Position numbers and translations under genes: made by a program
Source: an uncultured Bacilli bacterium
GTDB taxonomy: Bacteria; Bacillota_I; Bacilli_A; RFN20; CAG-631
Assembly (NCBI GenBank): GCA_934201705.1
Contig: CAKPXF010000001.1
Coordinates: 1-64,000 of the forward strand
Length of the DNA stretch: 64,000 nt
Reading direction: 5' to 3'
Part shown: one piece after another, positions 8,937-16,995 of the stretch
Layout: each line of letters begins with the position of its first letter
Position numbering within the stretch: the first letter of the stretch is position 1
The notes under the pieces: model-generated
The model's input: the letters and a program-made list of their open reading frames with translations, nothing else
Database searches by the model: none
What the model was told of the DNA's origin: nothing

Positions 8937-9712
8937 TTATTTTTCAGTTGTATATATCAATTTTTTTTCAAATCTAAATAAGTCTAGATATTGCTGAAGA
9001 TATTCTGTTGCGACTCCGTGAAAACTATAAAAGAAATCTGTAATATTAGAACATAAATCATTAATTTGTGCTTGCTCAATAATGTTTCTTCTGAATGGTC
9101 TAAAGATTTGTACGATATGTGTGATAATTCTAATTTTTTGATTAATTTATTGTAACCATTAGTATTATCAGTAATAATAGTGCTTTTTTCTTCTATCCTA
9201 TTAGCTAGATACTTGTATGCTAAATCTTGTTTAAGAACTTTTCCTGTGCCAACAGCAATTGTAATAATATTATCATTATCATCAATTCCAACTATAACAA
9301 TTACAGTATATGTATTAATATCTTTAACAGGATCTTTACCATGTCTTCTTGCATTTTCTCTTGTTCTTTTTCCTTTGTGTGAAATTGAAAATTGCATTTC
9401 ATCAAGCCATATTCTATCGGACAGCTTGGATTTTGCATCAAAATTTTCTAATGATGCCATTATTTTATGCCTCCATAAAAAAGCAGTTTTAATATTTATT
9501 CTTAATTCATTAGCTATATCGCGTAAAGGAATATTATAATTCAATAATTTTAAATACTGTTTCCAGTAAAGAATATGCTTATTAGTTGAAAAAAGTATAG
9601 TATCATTGATTTCTCGTTTGGATGATTTACATTCTCCACATATATATTTCTGAACGCCAGTATTTTCCCTAGTTCCATTTTTCCAAATTTTAGTAGAACC
9701 ACATTTTAACAT
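8937..9712 (-). pseudogene. IS1595-family transposase, frameshifted
   Basis: The first frame (9712 down to about 9090) encodes a short zinc-ribbon start (KCGST, then YICGECKSS; one expected Cys is missing), a helix-turn-helix region (IPLRDIANELRINIKTAFLWRHK), and the catalytic segments RIWLDEMQF and IITDNTNGYN of an ISXO2-like DDE transposase. After SEET the frame reads unrelated hydrophobic residues. One shift near 9083-9093 restores the expected ending QINDLCSNITDFFYSF, then HGVATEYLQQYLDLF, closing with TAA at 8937-8939. The element is therefore inactive or needs frameshifting. I could not find convincing terminal inverted repeats. Confidence 0.8.
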
Positions 9713-9800
9713 ATAATAAAAGCTATAATTTTATGTTGGACACATTTTTTATGGCTTTTATTAATTTTATGCGTTTATTTTGGGATAGCGGAATAAACCA

Positions 9801-9850
9801 TTGACAATTTAGCTATCATTTGATATAATATAAAAAACAACAAGTGATAG
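9801..9850 (+). promoter_or_regulatory. Consensus promoter with inverted-repeat operator
   Basis: TTGACA (9801-9806), a 17-bp spacer and TATAAT (9824-9829) form a perfect sigma-A promoter. The inverted repeat CTATCATTTG (9813-9822) / CAAGTGATAG (9841-9850), 9 of 10 matching, brackets the -10 box. This arrangement fits autoregulation by the helix-turn-helix protein encoded just downstream. Confidence 0.75.
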
Positions 9851-9859
9851 GTGATTACT

Positions 9860-10705
9860 ATGGATAAACTTATAAAAACCATAAGACAAAGCGCGAGAAT
9901 GAACCAAGAGCAGTTTGCAAAGGCTCTCGGGACAACAGCATTGTCTATCAATAGGTGGGAGAATGGAAAAACGCAGCCGAACAAGATGGCACAAACGCAG
10001 TTGTTCGAGTTCTGCAAGAGAAATAATATCGACTTATTCGACTACATTGCAAAGCAGGTAAAGCGCGATGAGGACGATAACAAATTGATTGTTTATCATG
10101 GTTCAAAGAAAGGCATCGCGGGCAAGATTGAACCGATAAGCCGTGAGTCGTGCGACTTCGGAAAAGGATTCTATCTCGGTACTGACCCGGCACAACCGCT
10201 GACCTTAATCTGCGATGACGACAAACCCATCCTTTACACGATGAAACTCGACCTAACAGGACTGAAAGTCTTGAAAGTCGAAATGAACCTTGAATGGGCA
10301 ATGTTGATTGCTTATTATCGCGGGTATATGGATGAAGTAACTGGGAGCGAGATCTACAAGAAGTACGAAAGATTAGCTGACGGATACGATGTGATACTCG
10401 GCTATATCGCCAACGACCGTATGTACCGAGTGATGAAGAGTTTTTTCGAAAAGGAAATAACTGACGCTGCGCTTATTCATAGCCTTTCGGCATTAGACAT
10501 TGGTCGTCAGTATGTCTGCAAAACAGCAAAAGCGTGCGACCAACTCGAAATCGTAGACAAGAGAGAATTGACATCCCTTGAACTGGCAATACTCCGAGAT
10601 AAGAGTATCGTTAGAAGGCAAGAAGGAATCGACCTAACGGAACAAATACTGCTGAAATACCGTAGAGAAGGAAAATTCTTCGATGAAATCTTGAGAGGTG
10701 AGTGA
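9860..10705 (+). CDS. XRE-type HTH fused to a DUF3990 (ART-like) domain
   Basis: The 281-residue protein starts at the ATG at 9860, preceded by TAGGTGAT; an in-frame GTG at 9851 is less likely. Residues about 1-60 are a Cro/XRE-type helix-turn-helix (MNQEQFAKALGTTALSINRW, then ENGKTQPN). From about residue 72 a DUF3990 domain follows: LIVYHGSKKGI, then CDFGKGFYLGTDPAQ, the H and Y blocks expected of ADP-ribosyltransferase-like folds. DUF3990 proteins occur in small accessory modules, often thought to be toxin-antitoxin or defence systems; ADP-ribosylation is not shown here. The gene overlaps its partner's ribosome site. Codon use is G+C-richer than the neighbours, which suggests transfer. Confidence 0.8.
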   Translation: MDKLIKTIRQSARMNQEQFAKALGTTALSINRWENGKTQPNKMAQTQLFEFCKRNNIDLFDYIAKQVKRDEDDNKLIVYHGSKKGIAGKIEPISRESCDFGKGFYLGTDPAQPLTLICDDDKPILYTMKLDLTGLKVLKVEMNLEWAMLIAYYRGYMDEVTGSEIYKKYERLADGYDVILGYIANDRMYRVMKSFFEKEITDAALIHSLSALDIGRQYVCKTAKACDQLEIVDKRELTSLELAILRDKSIVRRQEGIDLTEQILLKYRREGKFFDEILRGE

Positions 10706-10706
10706 T

Positions 10707-11132
10707 ATGAGTGACAGTTTACAATCTGCACTTTCGGATATGCAAGGGCAACTGTTCGAGATGTCTATCGAAAAGGGTTTGGATAGCGAAACCTTTATAA
10801 AGGCTTTTATGCTGTCGGACATAGCTAGTGATCTTGACTCGGAATTTAATCATATGCAATGGGCAGGCAAAGAGTACATTATGGAGCGTATTCTTGACGA
10901 GCTCAAAGACAAGTTGAAAACGGGCGGAGAGACATACGACCGAGAAACGATGTATTGGACGGGATATGTCTATCGCAGATGGCATTATTACACAGGCGAA
11001 AGTAGTAAAGAGATTTACAAACAAGCACCTGCAAAAACGATGCGGATAACCTATTTTCCATATCACACGATGAGTGTGGAAATGGCAATAGACAGACTAA
11101 AAGAGTCGTACCAAGAAAAACACAAAAAATAA
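10707..11132 (+). CDS. Partner protein of the HTH-DUF3990 gene, unknown function
   Basis: I chose the ATG at 10707 because AGAGGTGA lies at proper distance upstream; an in-frame GTG at 10698 has no such site. The 141-residue product is acidic and helical (LQSALSDMQGQLFEMSIEKG, later SDLDSEFNHMQWAGKEYIME) and ends with a basic tail. A middle block, MYWTGYVYRRWHYYTGESS, resembles proteins found beside DUF3990 genes. It sits one base after the upstream stop, so the pair is one transcript. It may be the antitoxin or a regulator of the ART-like domain; that is inference from position. Confidence 0.6.
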   Translation: MSDSLQSALSDMQGQLFEMSIEKGLDSETFIKAFMLSDIASDLDSEFNHMQWAGKEYIMERILDELKDKLKTGGETYDRETMYWTGYVYRRWHYYTGESSKEIYKQAPAKTMRITYFPYHTMSVEMAIDRLKESYQEKHKK

Positions 11133-11161
11133 GAATTGCTTTGTGTATAAAACGGATCAAC

Positions 11162-11821
11162 GATATGTTTCCTACAAAATTTGATTATTTTTTTATAGAC
11201 AAACAATATGATTTAAAATACAATATGCAAATTGATGGATTTTTTACTAATTATAAAGATGATAGTACTATAATTACATCAAATACTATTTATCAAAAAA
11301 TATACGATGAAATTGGTGGAAAATATGATTGTATTTTTATACCAACAAATGCTGAGAATGTTAAAGAATACATAAGCCTAAATGATTCTATAAGATTAAA
11401 TAATCCTACAATTGATGATGCGATTAAATATTATAAAACATTTAATGTGATAAAGAAAATATCTTATGTTTTATCAATAGTGTTTGCGTTATTTTCTATA
11501 GGGTTACTTCTTAATTTTATTTTACAAAGTATTAGCGATAAAACGAAAACTATAGGAATATTGAAAGCAAATGGTTGTAATAATTTTGTATTAAGTAAAA
11601 TATTCCTTGCTGAAGGTATTATAATGGCTTTTATTATATTTATAGTTACATTATTAACAATCACGTTTACATATTTATTATTGAGTAAACGTTACATTAA
11701 TGTTTCTATTTATGGATTAAATATTTTAATTATTCCTATATTATTATTCGTTGTTTTTTTTATTTTCAATATTATGACACTTATTTCCTCTTATACGTAT
11801 AAGACATCTTTCACCAAATGA
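11162..11821 (+). pseudogene. 3' fragment of an FtsX-type ABC permease gene
   Basis: The open frame begins at 11141 with residues that belong to the foreign segment, and permease-like sequence starts near 11162. It keeps part of the extracytoplasmic domain, then three membrane segments near the C-terminus (VLSIVFALFSIGLLLNFIL; MAFIIFIVTLLTITFTYLLL; ILIIPILLFVVFFIFNIM), with the linker SDKTKTIGILKANGCNNFV characteristic of FtsX/MacB-type permeases. The first transmembrane segment and everything before it are missing. No partner ATPase gene is near. The gene was probably cut when the HTH-DUF3990 segment entered. Confidence 0.75.
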
Positions 11822-11846
11822 TATCATTATAAAAAGTTAAAAATTT

Positions 11847-12734
11847 TTAATCATTTAAAAACATATCAACATACTTTAATACTTCAGTATCATAATCTTT
11901 AAAGAAACTATAATTATCTTTATTAAAACCATGGCTAGCACCAGCTATGGTTTTTAATATGCAATTTTTATAAATTTCGCTAGCTTTTATTGAATAAGAA
12001 ATAGTAACAGTATTATCTTTATCTCCATGAAGAATTAATACCTTTTTAGTGAATAAATCAATATGCTTATAAGGATCATAATCCTTTAATGAGTTAATGT
12101 ATTCTTCACCCATTGGAATAAATTGATTAAATATTGAACCTGACGACATATTATTAACTTGATCTGGTATGTTAAAGGCTGGATAAAATAATATTAAGCC
12201 ATTAATATAGTTTACCATTTCATTAGCTGTTAAAGCACTAACTAGCCCACCTTGGCTACTTCCTAGTAGATATATTTTATCGGATAAAACAAAATCTTTA
12301 TTTACAAAGTAATTAATTACTGTTTTTAAATCATTTACTTCAGTAAAAATAGTCATATCTTTAGTATTACCATCACTTTTACTTGAAGAACTACCACCAC
12401 AAAAATCAAAAGTAAAAGCATAATAATTTAAGCTAGTAAAATGAATAGCATATTTCTTTAAAGAATCACCAGTTAAAAATGCACTATGGGATAATATTAC
12501 TAATGGCTTTTTAATGTTAGTATCGTTAATAGGAGAATATAGCTTACCATATATTTTACTATTATTTTCTTTATTTATATATAATTCTTCAATGGAAAAA
12601 GAAGTATTTTCACTAATTTCTTCACTGCTTAAACTAGTATTACTTGAGGGAGTGTTTTCTTCACTTAATGATGTATTTTTATTACTACAACTAGAAAGTA
12701 TTAATAAGCATAATATTACTTTTAACATTTTCAT
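11847..12734 (-). CDS. Alpha/beta-hydrolase lipoprotein
   Basis: This 295-residue protein has a short lipoprotein signal (lipobox LSSC, Cys16) and a Ser/Asn/Glu-rich linker to about residue 45. The hydrolase domain shows the nucleophile elbow LGSSQGGLV (Ser in GSSQG), the acidic block LILHGDKDNTV, and the final His in AGASHGF, a complete Ser-Asp-His triad. It resembles dienelactone hydrolase or acyl-esterase types. It may remove ester groups from glycans at the cell surface, but the substrate is not readable from sequence. It is transcribed away from the locus at 13057 and shares that 322-bp intergenic region. Confidence 0.8.
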   Translation of the reverse strand: MKMLKVILCLLILSSCSNKNTSLSEENTPSSNTSLSSEEISENTSFSIEELYINKENNSKIYGKLYSPINDTNIKKPLVILSHSAFLTGDSLKKYAIHFTSLNYYAFTFDFCGGSSSSKSDGNTKDMTIFTEVNDLKTVINYFVNKDFVLSDKIYLLGSSQGGLVSALTANEMVNYINGLILFYPAFNIPDQVNNMSSGSIFNQFIPMGEEYINSLKDYDPYKHIDLFTKKVLILHGDKDNTVTISYSIKASEIYKNCILKTIAGASHGFNKDNYSFFKDYDTEVLKYVDMFLND

Positions 12735-12810
12735 ACTTTTACATCTCCTTTTAAACGTAATTATTATAATACATTTGCTTTTATAAGTAACGATTTTTAT
12801 GCTAAGATAA

Positions 12811-12830
12811 TTACATTAATTTACATTAAT
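12811..12830 (+). repeat. Two tandem ACATTAAT boxes
   Basis: The 10-base unit TTACATTAAT occurs twice in a row. The same ACATTAAT core recurs at 12958-12965 and in the palindrome at 12968-12983. All lie between the divergent genes at 12734 and 13057, suggesting several binding sites for one regulator. Confidence 0.45.
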
Positions 12831-12967
12831 ATTTTTAAATGTATTGTAATATATATATTTTTTATTTTAATAAATAGCTCAAAAAACTTAGTTAAATATA
12901 CTATTAAATAAATTATATTTATTTATAGATGTAAAAAAGCCTCATTTGTAATCTGTAACATTAATAT

Positions 12968-12983
12968 ACATTAATTTTAATGT
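12968..12983. promoter_or_regulatory. Palindromic operator candidate ACATTAATTTTAATGT
   Basis: ACATTAA and TTAATGT are perfect inverted arms of 7 with a 2-base centre. The identical 16-mer occurs at 22247-22262, upstream of the collagen-like lipoprotein gene. It abuts the -35 region of the promoter for the gene at 13057. Confidence 0.55.
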
Positions 12984-13012
12984 TTTGAAAGCGTTTTCAA
13001 TGTTGCTATAAT
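12984..13012 (+). promoter_or_regulatory. Promoter with overlapping cre-type site
   Basis: TGAAAGCGTTTTCA at 12986-12999 fits the CcpA cre consensus TGWAANCGNTNWCA at every position. It overlaps a -35 candidate (TTTGAA, 12984-12989). After 17 bp comes an extended -10, TGCTATAAT, with TATAAT at 13007-13012. A repressor bound here would block polymerase. CcpA or the local LacI-family protein (gene at 31139) could bind. Confidence 0.7.
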
Positions 13013-13056
13013 AAGGGTGACTTACAAAATATTATTTTTTTATAAAGGAGAAAAAT

Positions 13057-14922
13057 ATGAATAAAAGATTAAAACTATTTTCAACATTTATTTTAATTAG
13101 TAGTTTAGTTGGAGTTGTATCTTGTAATAACAATGCTAATTCTAATAGTAATGAAGTATCTTCTGTTGAAACATCATCTACTCAAGAGACAAGTAGTAAC
13201 AATCAAGTAAAGGATGAATACTCTGTAACTTACAATTTGAATTATGAAGGTGCACAAGATGCAAGAGTTGTAACTGTTAAAAATGGTAAGAGAGCTACAA
13301 ACTGGAAAGCGACTCGCCCAGGTTATTCACTAGTTGGTTGGTACACTGATGCTACATGTAATGAAGAAAGCAAATTTGATTTTTCTAACTATGTAACATC
13401 AAATTTAGTATTATATGCCAAATGGTTAAAGGATGCTGCTAAGTATACTGTAAAATTTAATTTTAACTATGAAGGTAATCAAGATGAAGCAACTATTACT
13501 GCAGAAGAGGGAAAGACTATTTCAACTGGTAGTATTCCTGAATGTAGTAGATTAGGCTTTGAATATGAAGGCTGGTACTTAGATAAAGAATGCACACAAA
13601 AATGGAATTTTGAAAGTGATACTATAAGTAGCGATTTAACTTTATATGCCAAATATCAATACGATAGCTCAATTCCACGTAATGATGATGGTTCAATTAA
13701 ATATGAAAATGTATCGGTTAATATGTGGGTTGCTTATGATTTTGGCTCAAAGCCTTATATTGAATCTTTAGCAAAGCAATTCAATAAAGATCATTTAGGC
13801 GAAATTACTATAAATGTTTCATCTACATTAGTAGATCAAGACACATATTCATTAAGAGTTCAACAAGTCCCAGCAGTTAATAATACATATACAACTTATT
13901 ATCCTGCAATGGATGTTATGTCTTTAGCTAGCGTTCCTTTTGATGAAAACGATTATTATAGTGAAGCAATAAGAGAAAACTATGTAAATGGTACTTTATA
14001 TTCTTTTCCATTAATTGGTAGTATTCCATATATTGTATATAATAAAGAATTAATGACTAAATATAATACTTATGATCATTTGCCAAGCAACTATACTGAA
14101 TTCTTAACTGTATTAAAGGCTGCATATGAAGGCGAAAGCACAACAAATGATTCGTTTACTTCAATTATAACAAATGGCTCTTGGACATTTAAAGAGGCAA
14201 CATCACAAGCTACATTCTTACAAAATGATGCTGAATATTATGTTTATAAGGATGGGCAATATGTAAATACATGGGGCGATGACAATACAAATGCTAAAAT
14301 TGCAATTAACAATTTCTATGAATTATTGGGCTTTGGTGGTCAAGCTCATGGCAGTGGCGGAGTTTCTGTCAATGAACATGCTGACACAACAGCAATAGAA
14401 AATGTGGTTAATAAAAAATCATTACTAGGTATTGTTAATTTAGCAGCTGCAACAAATAGTTCTGCAATTGGCAATTCAAATGTTATTGGTGTTTTACCAT
14501 TAAGTGGTTTATTTGCTGATACTGATAAGAAAAACGCAAATCAAATTCCTTATCATCAATTAGGTGTTGAATTTTATAAAGCAAAAAATGTTAGTATGAC
14601 ACAAATTGCAGCTGGCGCATTATTTGTGGATTATTTAAGTAAAAACACTGCATCATTTGCAAAGAGTGGATTATATCCATTAAGAAAAAGTGTTGTTGAA
14701 AGCAAAGAATTTAAAGATTCAACAAATCCAAATGTTCAATTTTTAAAGCAGGTTGGTGATCCAAATAACTTTAGAACATTAGATGGTCATGCTTCTGAAA
14801 AGCCAATTATGAATGTAACAGTTGCTGAGACATTCCTTCCTGAAGTTTATTATTGGGAAAATAAGGATGGAGTTGCAACATTAGCAGAGCAAATTAAACA
14901 AGCAATTAATGGACAATTATAG
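13057..14922 (+). CDS. Sugar ABC binding lipoprotein with two InlB-type repeats
   Basis: This 621-residue lipoprotein has lipobox VVSC (Cys23) and a Ser/Thr/Asn linker. Residues about 54-205 hold two InlB/Listeria-Bacteroides repeats (GYSLVGWYTDATC, LVLYAKW; GFEYEGWYLDKEC, LTLYAKY). From about 215 onward is an extracellular solute-binding protein family 1 domain (KPYIESLAKQFNKDH, GTLYSFPLIGSIPYIVYNKE). Binding proteins do not usually carry such repeats, which are generally adhesion or spacer modules, so this one may be held further from the membrane. It is the first gene of the plus-strand locus, with ribosome site AAAGGAG. Its permeases are probably those at 18510-20482, shared with the second binding protein at 16996. 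Confidence 0.85.
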   Translation: MNKRLKLFSTFILISSLVGVVSCNNNANSNSNEVSSVETSSTQETSSNNQVKDEYSVTYNLNYEGAQDARVVTVKNGKRATNWKATRPGYSLVGWYTDATCNEESKFDFSNYVTSNLVLYAKWLKDAAKYTVKFNFNYEGNQDEATITAEEGKTISTGSIPECSRLGFEYEGWYLDKECTQKWNFESDTISSDLTLYAKYQYDSSIPRNDDGSIKYENVSVNMWVAYDFGSKPYIESLAKQFNKDHLGEITINVSSTLVDQDTYSLRVQQVPAVNNTYTTYYPAMDVMSLASVPFDENDYYSEAIRENYVNGTLYSFPLIGSIPYIVYNKELMTKYNTYDHLPSNYTEFLTVLKAAYEGESTTNDSFTSIITNGSWTFKEATSQATFLQNDAEYYVYKDGQYVNTWGDDNTNAKIAINNFYELLGFGGQAHGSGGVSVNEHADTTAIENVVNKKSLLGIVNLAAATNSSAIGNSNVIGVLPLSGLFADTDKKNANQIPYHQLGVEFYKAKNVSMTQIAAGALFVDYLSKNTASFAKSGLYPLRKSVVESKEFKDSTNPNVQFLKQVGDPNNFRTLDGHASEKPIMNVTVAETFLPEVYYWENKDGVATLAEQIKQAINGQL

Positions 14923-14930
14923 GTGAAAAT

Positions 14931-16976
14931 ATGAGAAAAGCGTTACTATTATCACTTTTATCAATTACAACTTTACTTGTATCAATAACTAGTTGTAATA
15001 ATAACAATAGTGATACTTCAAATTCAAATAATGAAAACTCATCTACTAATAATGAAACATCGAGTAGTATAGAAAGTATTGATGGTGATGTCTATGAGGT
15101 AAAATCACCAGATAATAGCATAATTGCTAGATTAACACTTGAAGATGATGGCTCGTTATCTTATAACGTAAAAAAGAATGATGTTGTAGTAGTTGATGAT
15201 TCATCTCTTGGTTATTTATTTAAAGAAGCAAATCTATATGAAATGCTAGCTTTTGAAAGTATTGAAAAAAATGCTATAAATGTTACATATACAAACAAAA
15301 GTGGAAGACATTCAACAGTTAATGCTTCTTGTAATGAAATTAAGGTTAAATTTAAAGAATATAATTATTATTTAACTGTTACTATGAGAGCATATGATGA
15401 TGGCTATGCTTTTAAATACGATATTGATGCAGTTGATAATTCGACAGGAAAAATCCATATTGAAGATGAATTAAGTGAATTTACTTTACCGACAGATTCA
15501 ACAACTTGGATAATGCCATATGTTTCAAATAAAGCAAGCACTGGTGAATTCTTCTCATATGAAGAAACATATCAAAGGAAAAAAGCAACTAATCTATATG
15601 GCAAGAAAATATCAATGCCTATGATTTACCAAGCTGGTAAAAGTGATGTTTACTCATTGATTACTGAATCACAATTAATTGGAAGTGGTTTTTATGGCTC
15701 ATTTTTAGAAGCTAAAGAGGATGGAAGCACAACTTTACAAACAATTCATTCTCCAGCAACAATTGCTAAAGATGATAGTGAACTTAATTATCCATTTTCA
15801 TCACCATGGAGAGTTGGAATTACAGGTTCTTTAAAGAATATAACAGAAAGTGAATTAGTTGAGAAATTATATGATGATTGTGAATACTATAAACCAGAAA
15901 ATTATGATCAATTATCAAAAGAAGAAAAAGAAATTTATAATTATGATTGGGTAGAAGCTGGAGTTACAGCTTGGAACTGGTTAATTTATACTGGAAAGAA
16001 ACCTCAAGATGATTTCGATTTACAAAAGGAATATGTAGATTTAGCTTATGATATGGGCTGGAAATATACCATCTTAGATGGTGGTTGGAACGCAAACTTT
16101 AATGCTAATACATTTAAAAACTTCATGAAATATGCGACTGATAAAGGAATTAAAGTGTTAGTATGGTGTAATGCTTTAACAGATTTTGCAAATGGGAGCT
16201 TATCATTATTAAAATCTAAGCTTGATACTTGGGCATCATATGGAGTTGCTGGAATTAAAATTGATTTCTTTGATGGTCAAAATGCCACTGGTCAAACACA
16301 CCAAGGTGAAGATAAAGAAACTATAAAATGGTATGAGAGTATTTATCAAGAATGTGCGAAAAGAAAAATGGTTGTAAACTGCCATGGCTCTAATAAGCCA
16401 ACTGGTGAAAGACGTGTATATCCGAATGTTATTAATAGAGAAGGAGTTAGAGGAAATGAATTCCATTCAATTGATGCAACTGCTATTGTAAATTCAATGT
16501 TTACACGTATGATAATTGGACCAGCCGACTTTACACCTGTTGTTAATCCTTTAAGTAAAAGTATGACAATTGGTAGTCAAATGGCTACAACTGTATTATA
16601 TGAATCTGGAGCTCCTTCAATGGCTGATTATTCACAAACATATAGTAGAGAAGATATTAATGAATACTATAAATCATTACCTGCTTTATGGGATGATATG
16701 GAATATTTAGGTGGAATAATGGATGAATACTTTATGGCAGCTAGAAAGAGCAATGAAAATTGGTATGTAGCAGCAATTAATTCATTAAATGAAAGAACAG
16801 TTGACGTTGATTTTAGTTTCTTAGATAAAAATGTCACATATAAAGCAACTATTTATGAAGATGGTGCTACATATAAGAAATTAGAAGTTTCGACAAAAAT
16901 AGTTACAAGTGAAGATATGGAATCATTAAATTTAGTTAAAAATGGTGGCTTTGTTATTCACTTAGAAAAACAATAG
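14931..16976 (+). CDS. GH97 glycoside hydrolase lipoprotein
   Basis: This 681-residue lipoprotein (Cys22 in ITSC) starts 8 bases after the binding-protein gene. The N-terminal beta-supersandwich (about 55-300) includes YYLTVTMRAYDDGYAFKYD. The barrel follows: AGVTAWNWLIY (343-353), YTILDGGWN (379-387), GIKIDFFDG (441-449), and INREGVRGNE (501-510). In GH97 an Asp in the KIDF block (here Asp445) marks the retaining, alpha-galactosidase-like branch, and the Glu in REGVRG (Glu504) serves as acid/base; the inverting alpha-glucosidase branch lacks that Asp. I therefore favour a retaining alpha-galactosidase-like enzyme. It acts at the outer face of the membrane, feeding the ABC transporter encoded next. 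Confidence 0.9.
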   Translation: MRKALLLSLLSITTLLVSITSCNNNNSDTSNSNNENSSTNNETSSSIESIDGDVYEVKSPDNSIIARLTLEDDGSLSYNVKKNDVVVVDDSSLGYLFKEANLYEMLAFESIEKNAINVTYTNKSGRHSTVNASCNEIKVKFKEYNYYLTVTMRAYDDGYAFKYDIDAVDNSTGKIHIEDELSEFTLPTDSTTWIMPYVSNKASTGEFFSYEETYQRKKATNLYGKKISMPMIYQAGKSDVYSLITESQLIGSGFYGSFLEAKEDGSTTLQTIHSPATIAKDDSELNYPFSSPWRVGITGSLKNITESELVEKLYDDCEYYKPENYDQLSKEEKEIYNYDWVEAGVTAWNWLIYTGKKPQDDFDLQKEYVDLAYDMGWKYTILDGGWNANFNANTFKNFMKYATDKGIKVLVWCNALTDFANGSLSLLKSKLDTWASYGVAGIKIDFFDGQNATGQTHQGEDKETIKWYESIYQECAKRKMVVNCHGSNKPTGERRVYPNVINREGVRGNEFHSIDATAIVNSMFTRMIIGPADFTPVVNPLSKSMTIGSQMATTVLYESGAPSMADYSQTYSREDINEYYKSLPALWDDMEYLGGIMDEYFMAARKSNENWYVAAINSLNERTVDVDFSFLDKNVTYKATIYEDGATYKKLEVSTKIVTSEDMESLNLVKNGGFVIHLEKQ

Positions 16977-16995
16977 TTTTAAAGGAGAAAAATGT

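Noticed and set aside
9948..10301. Minus-strand ORFs over the HTH-DUF3990 and partner genes
   Set aside because: No ribosome sites and no family-like sequence; shadows of the G+C-richer coding strand.
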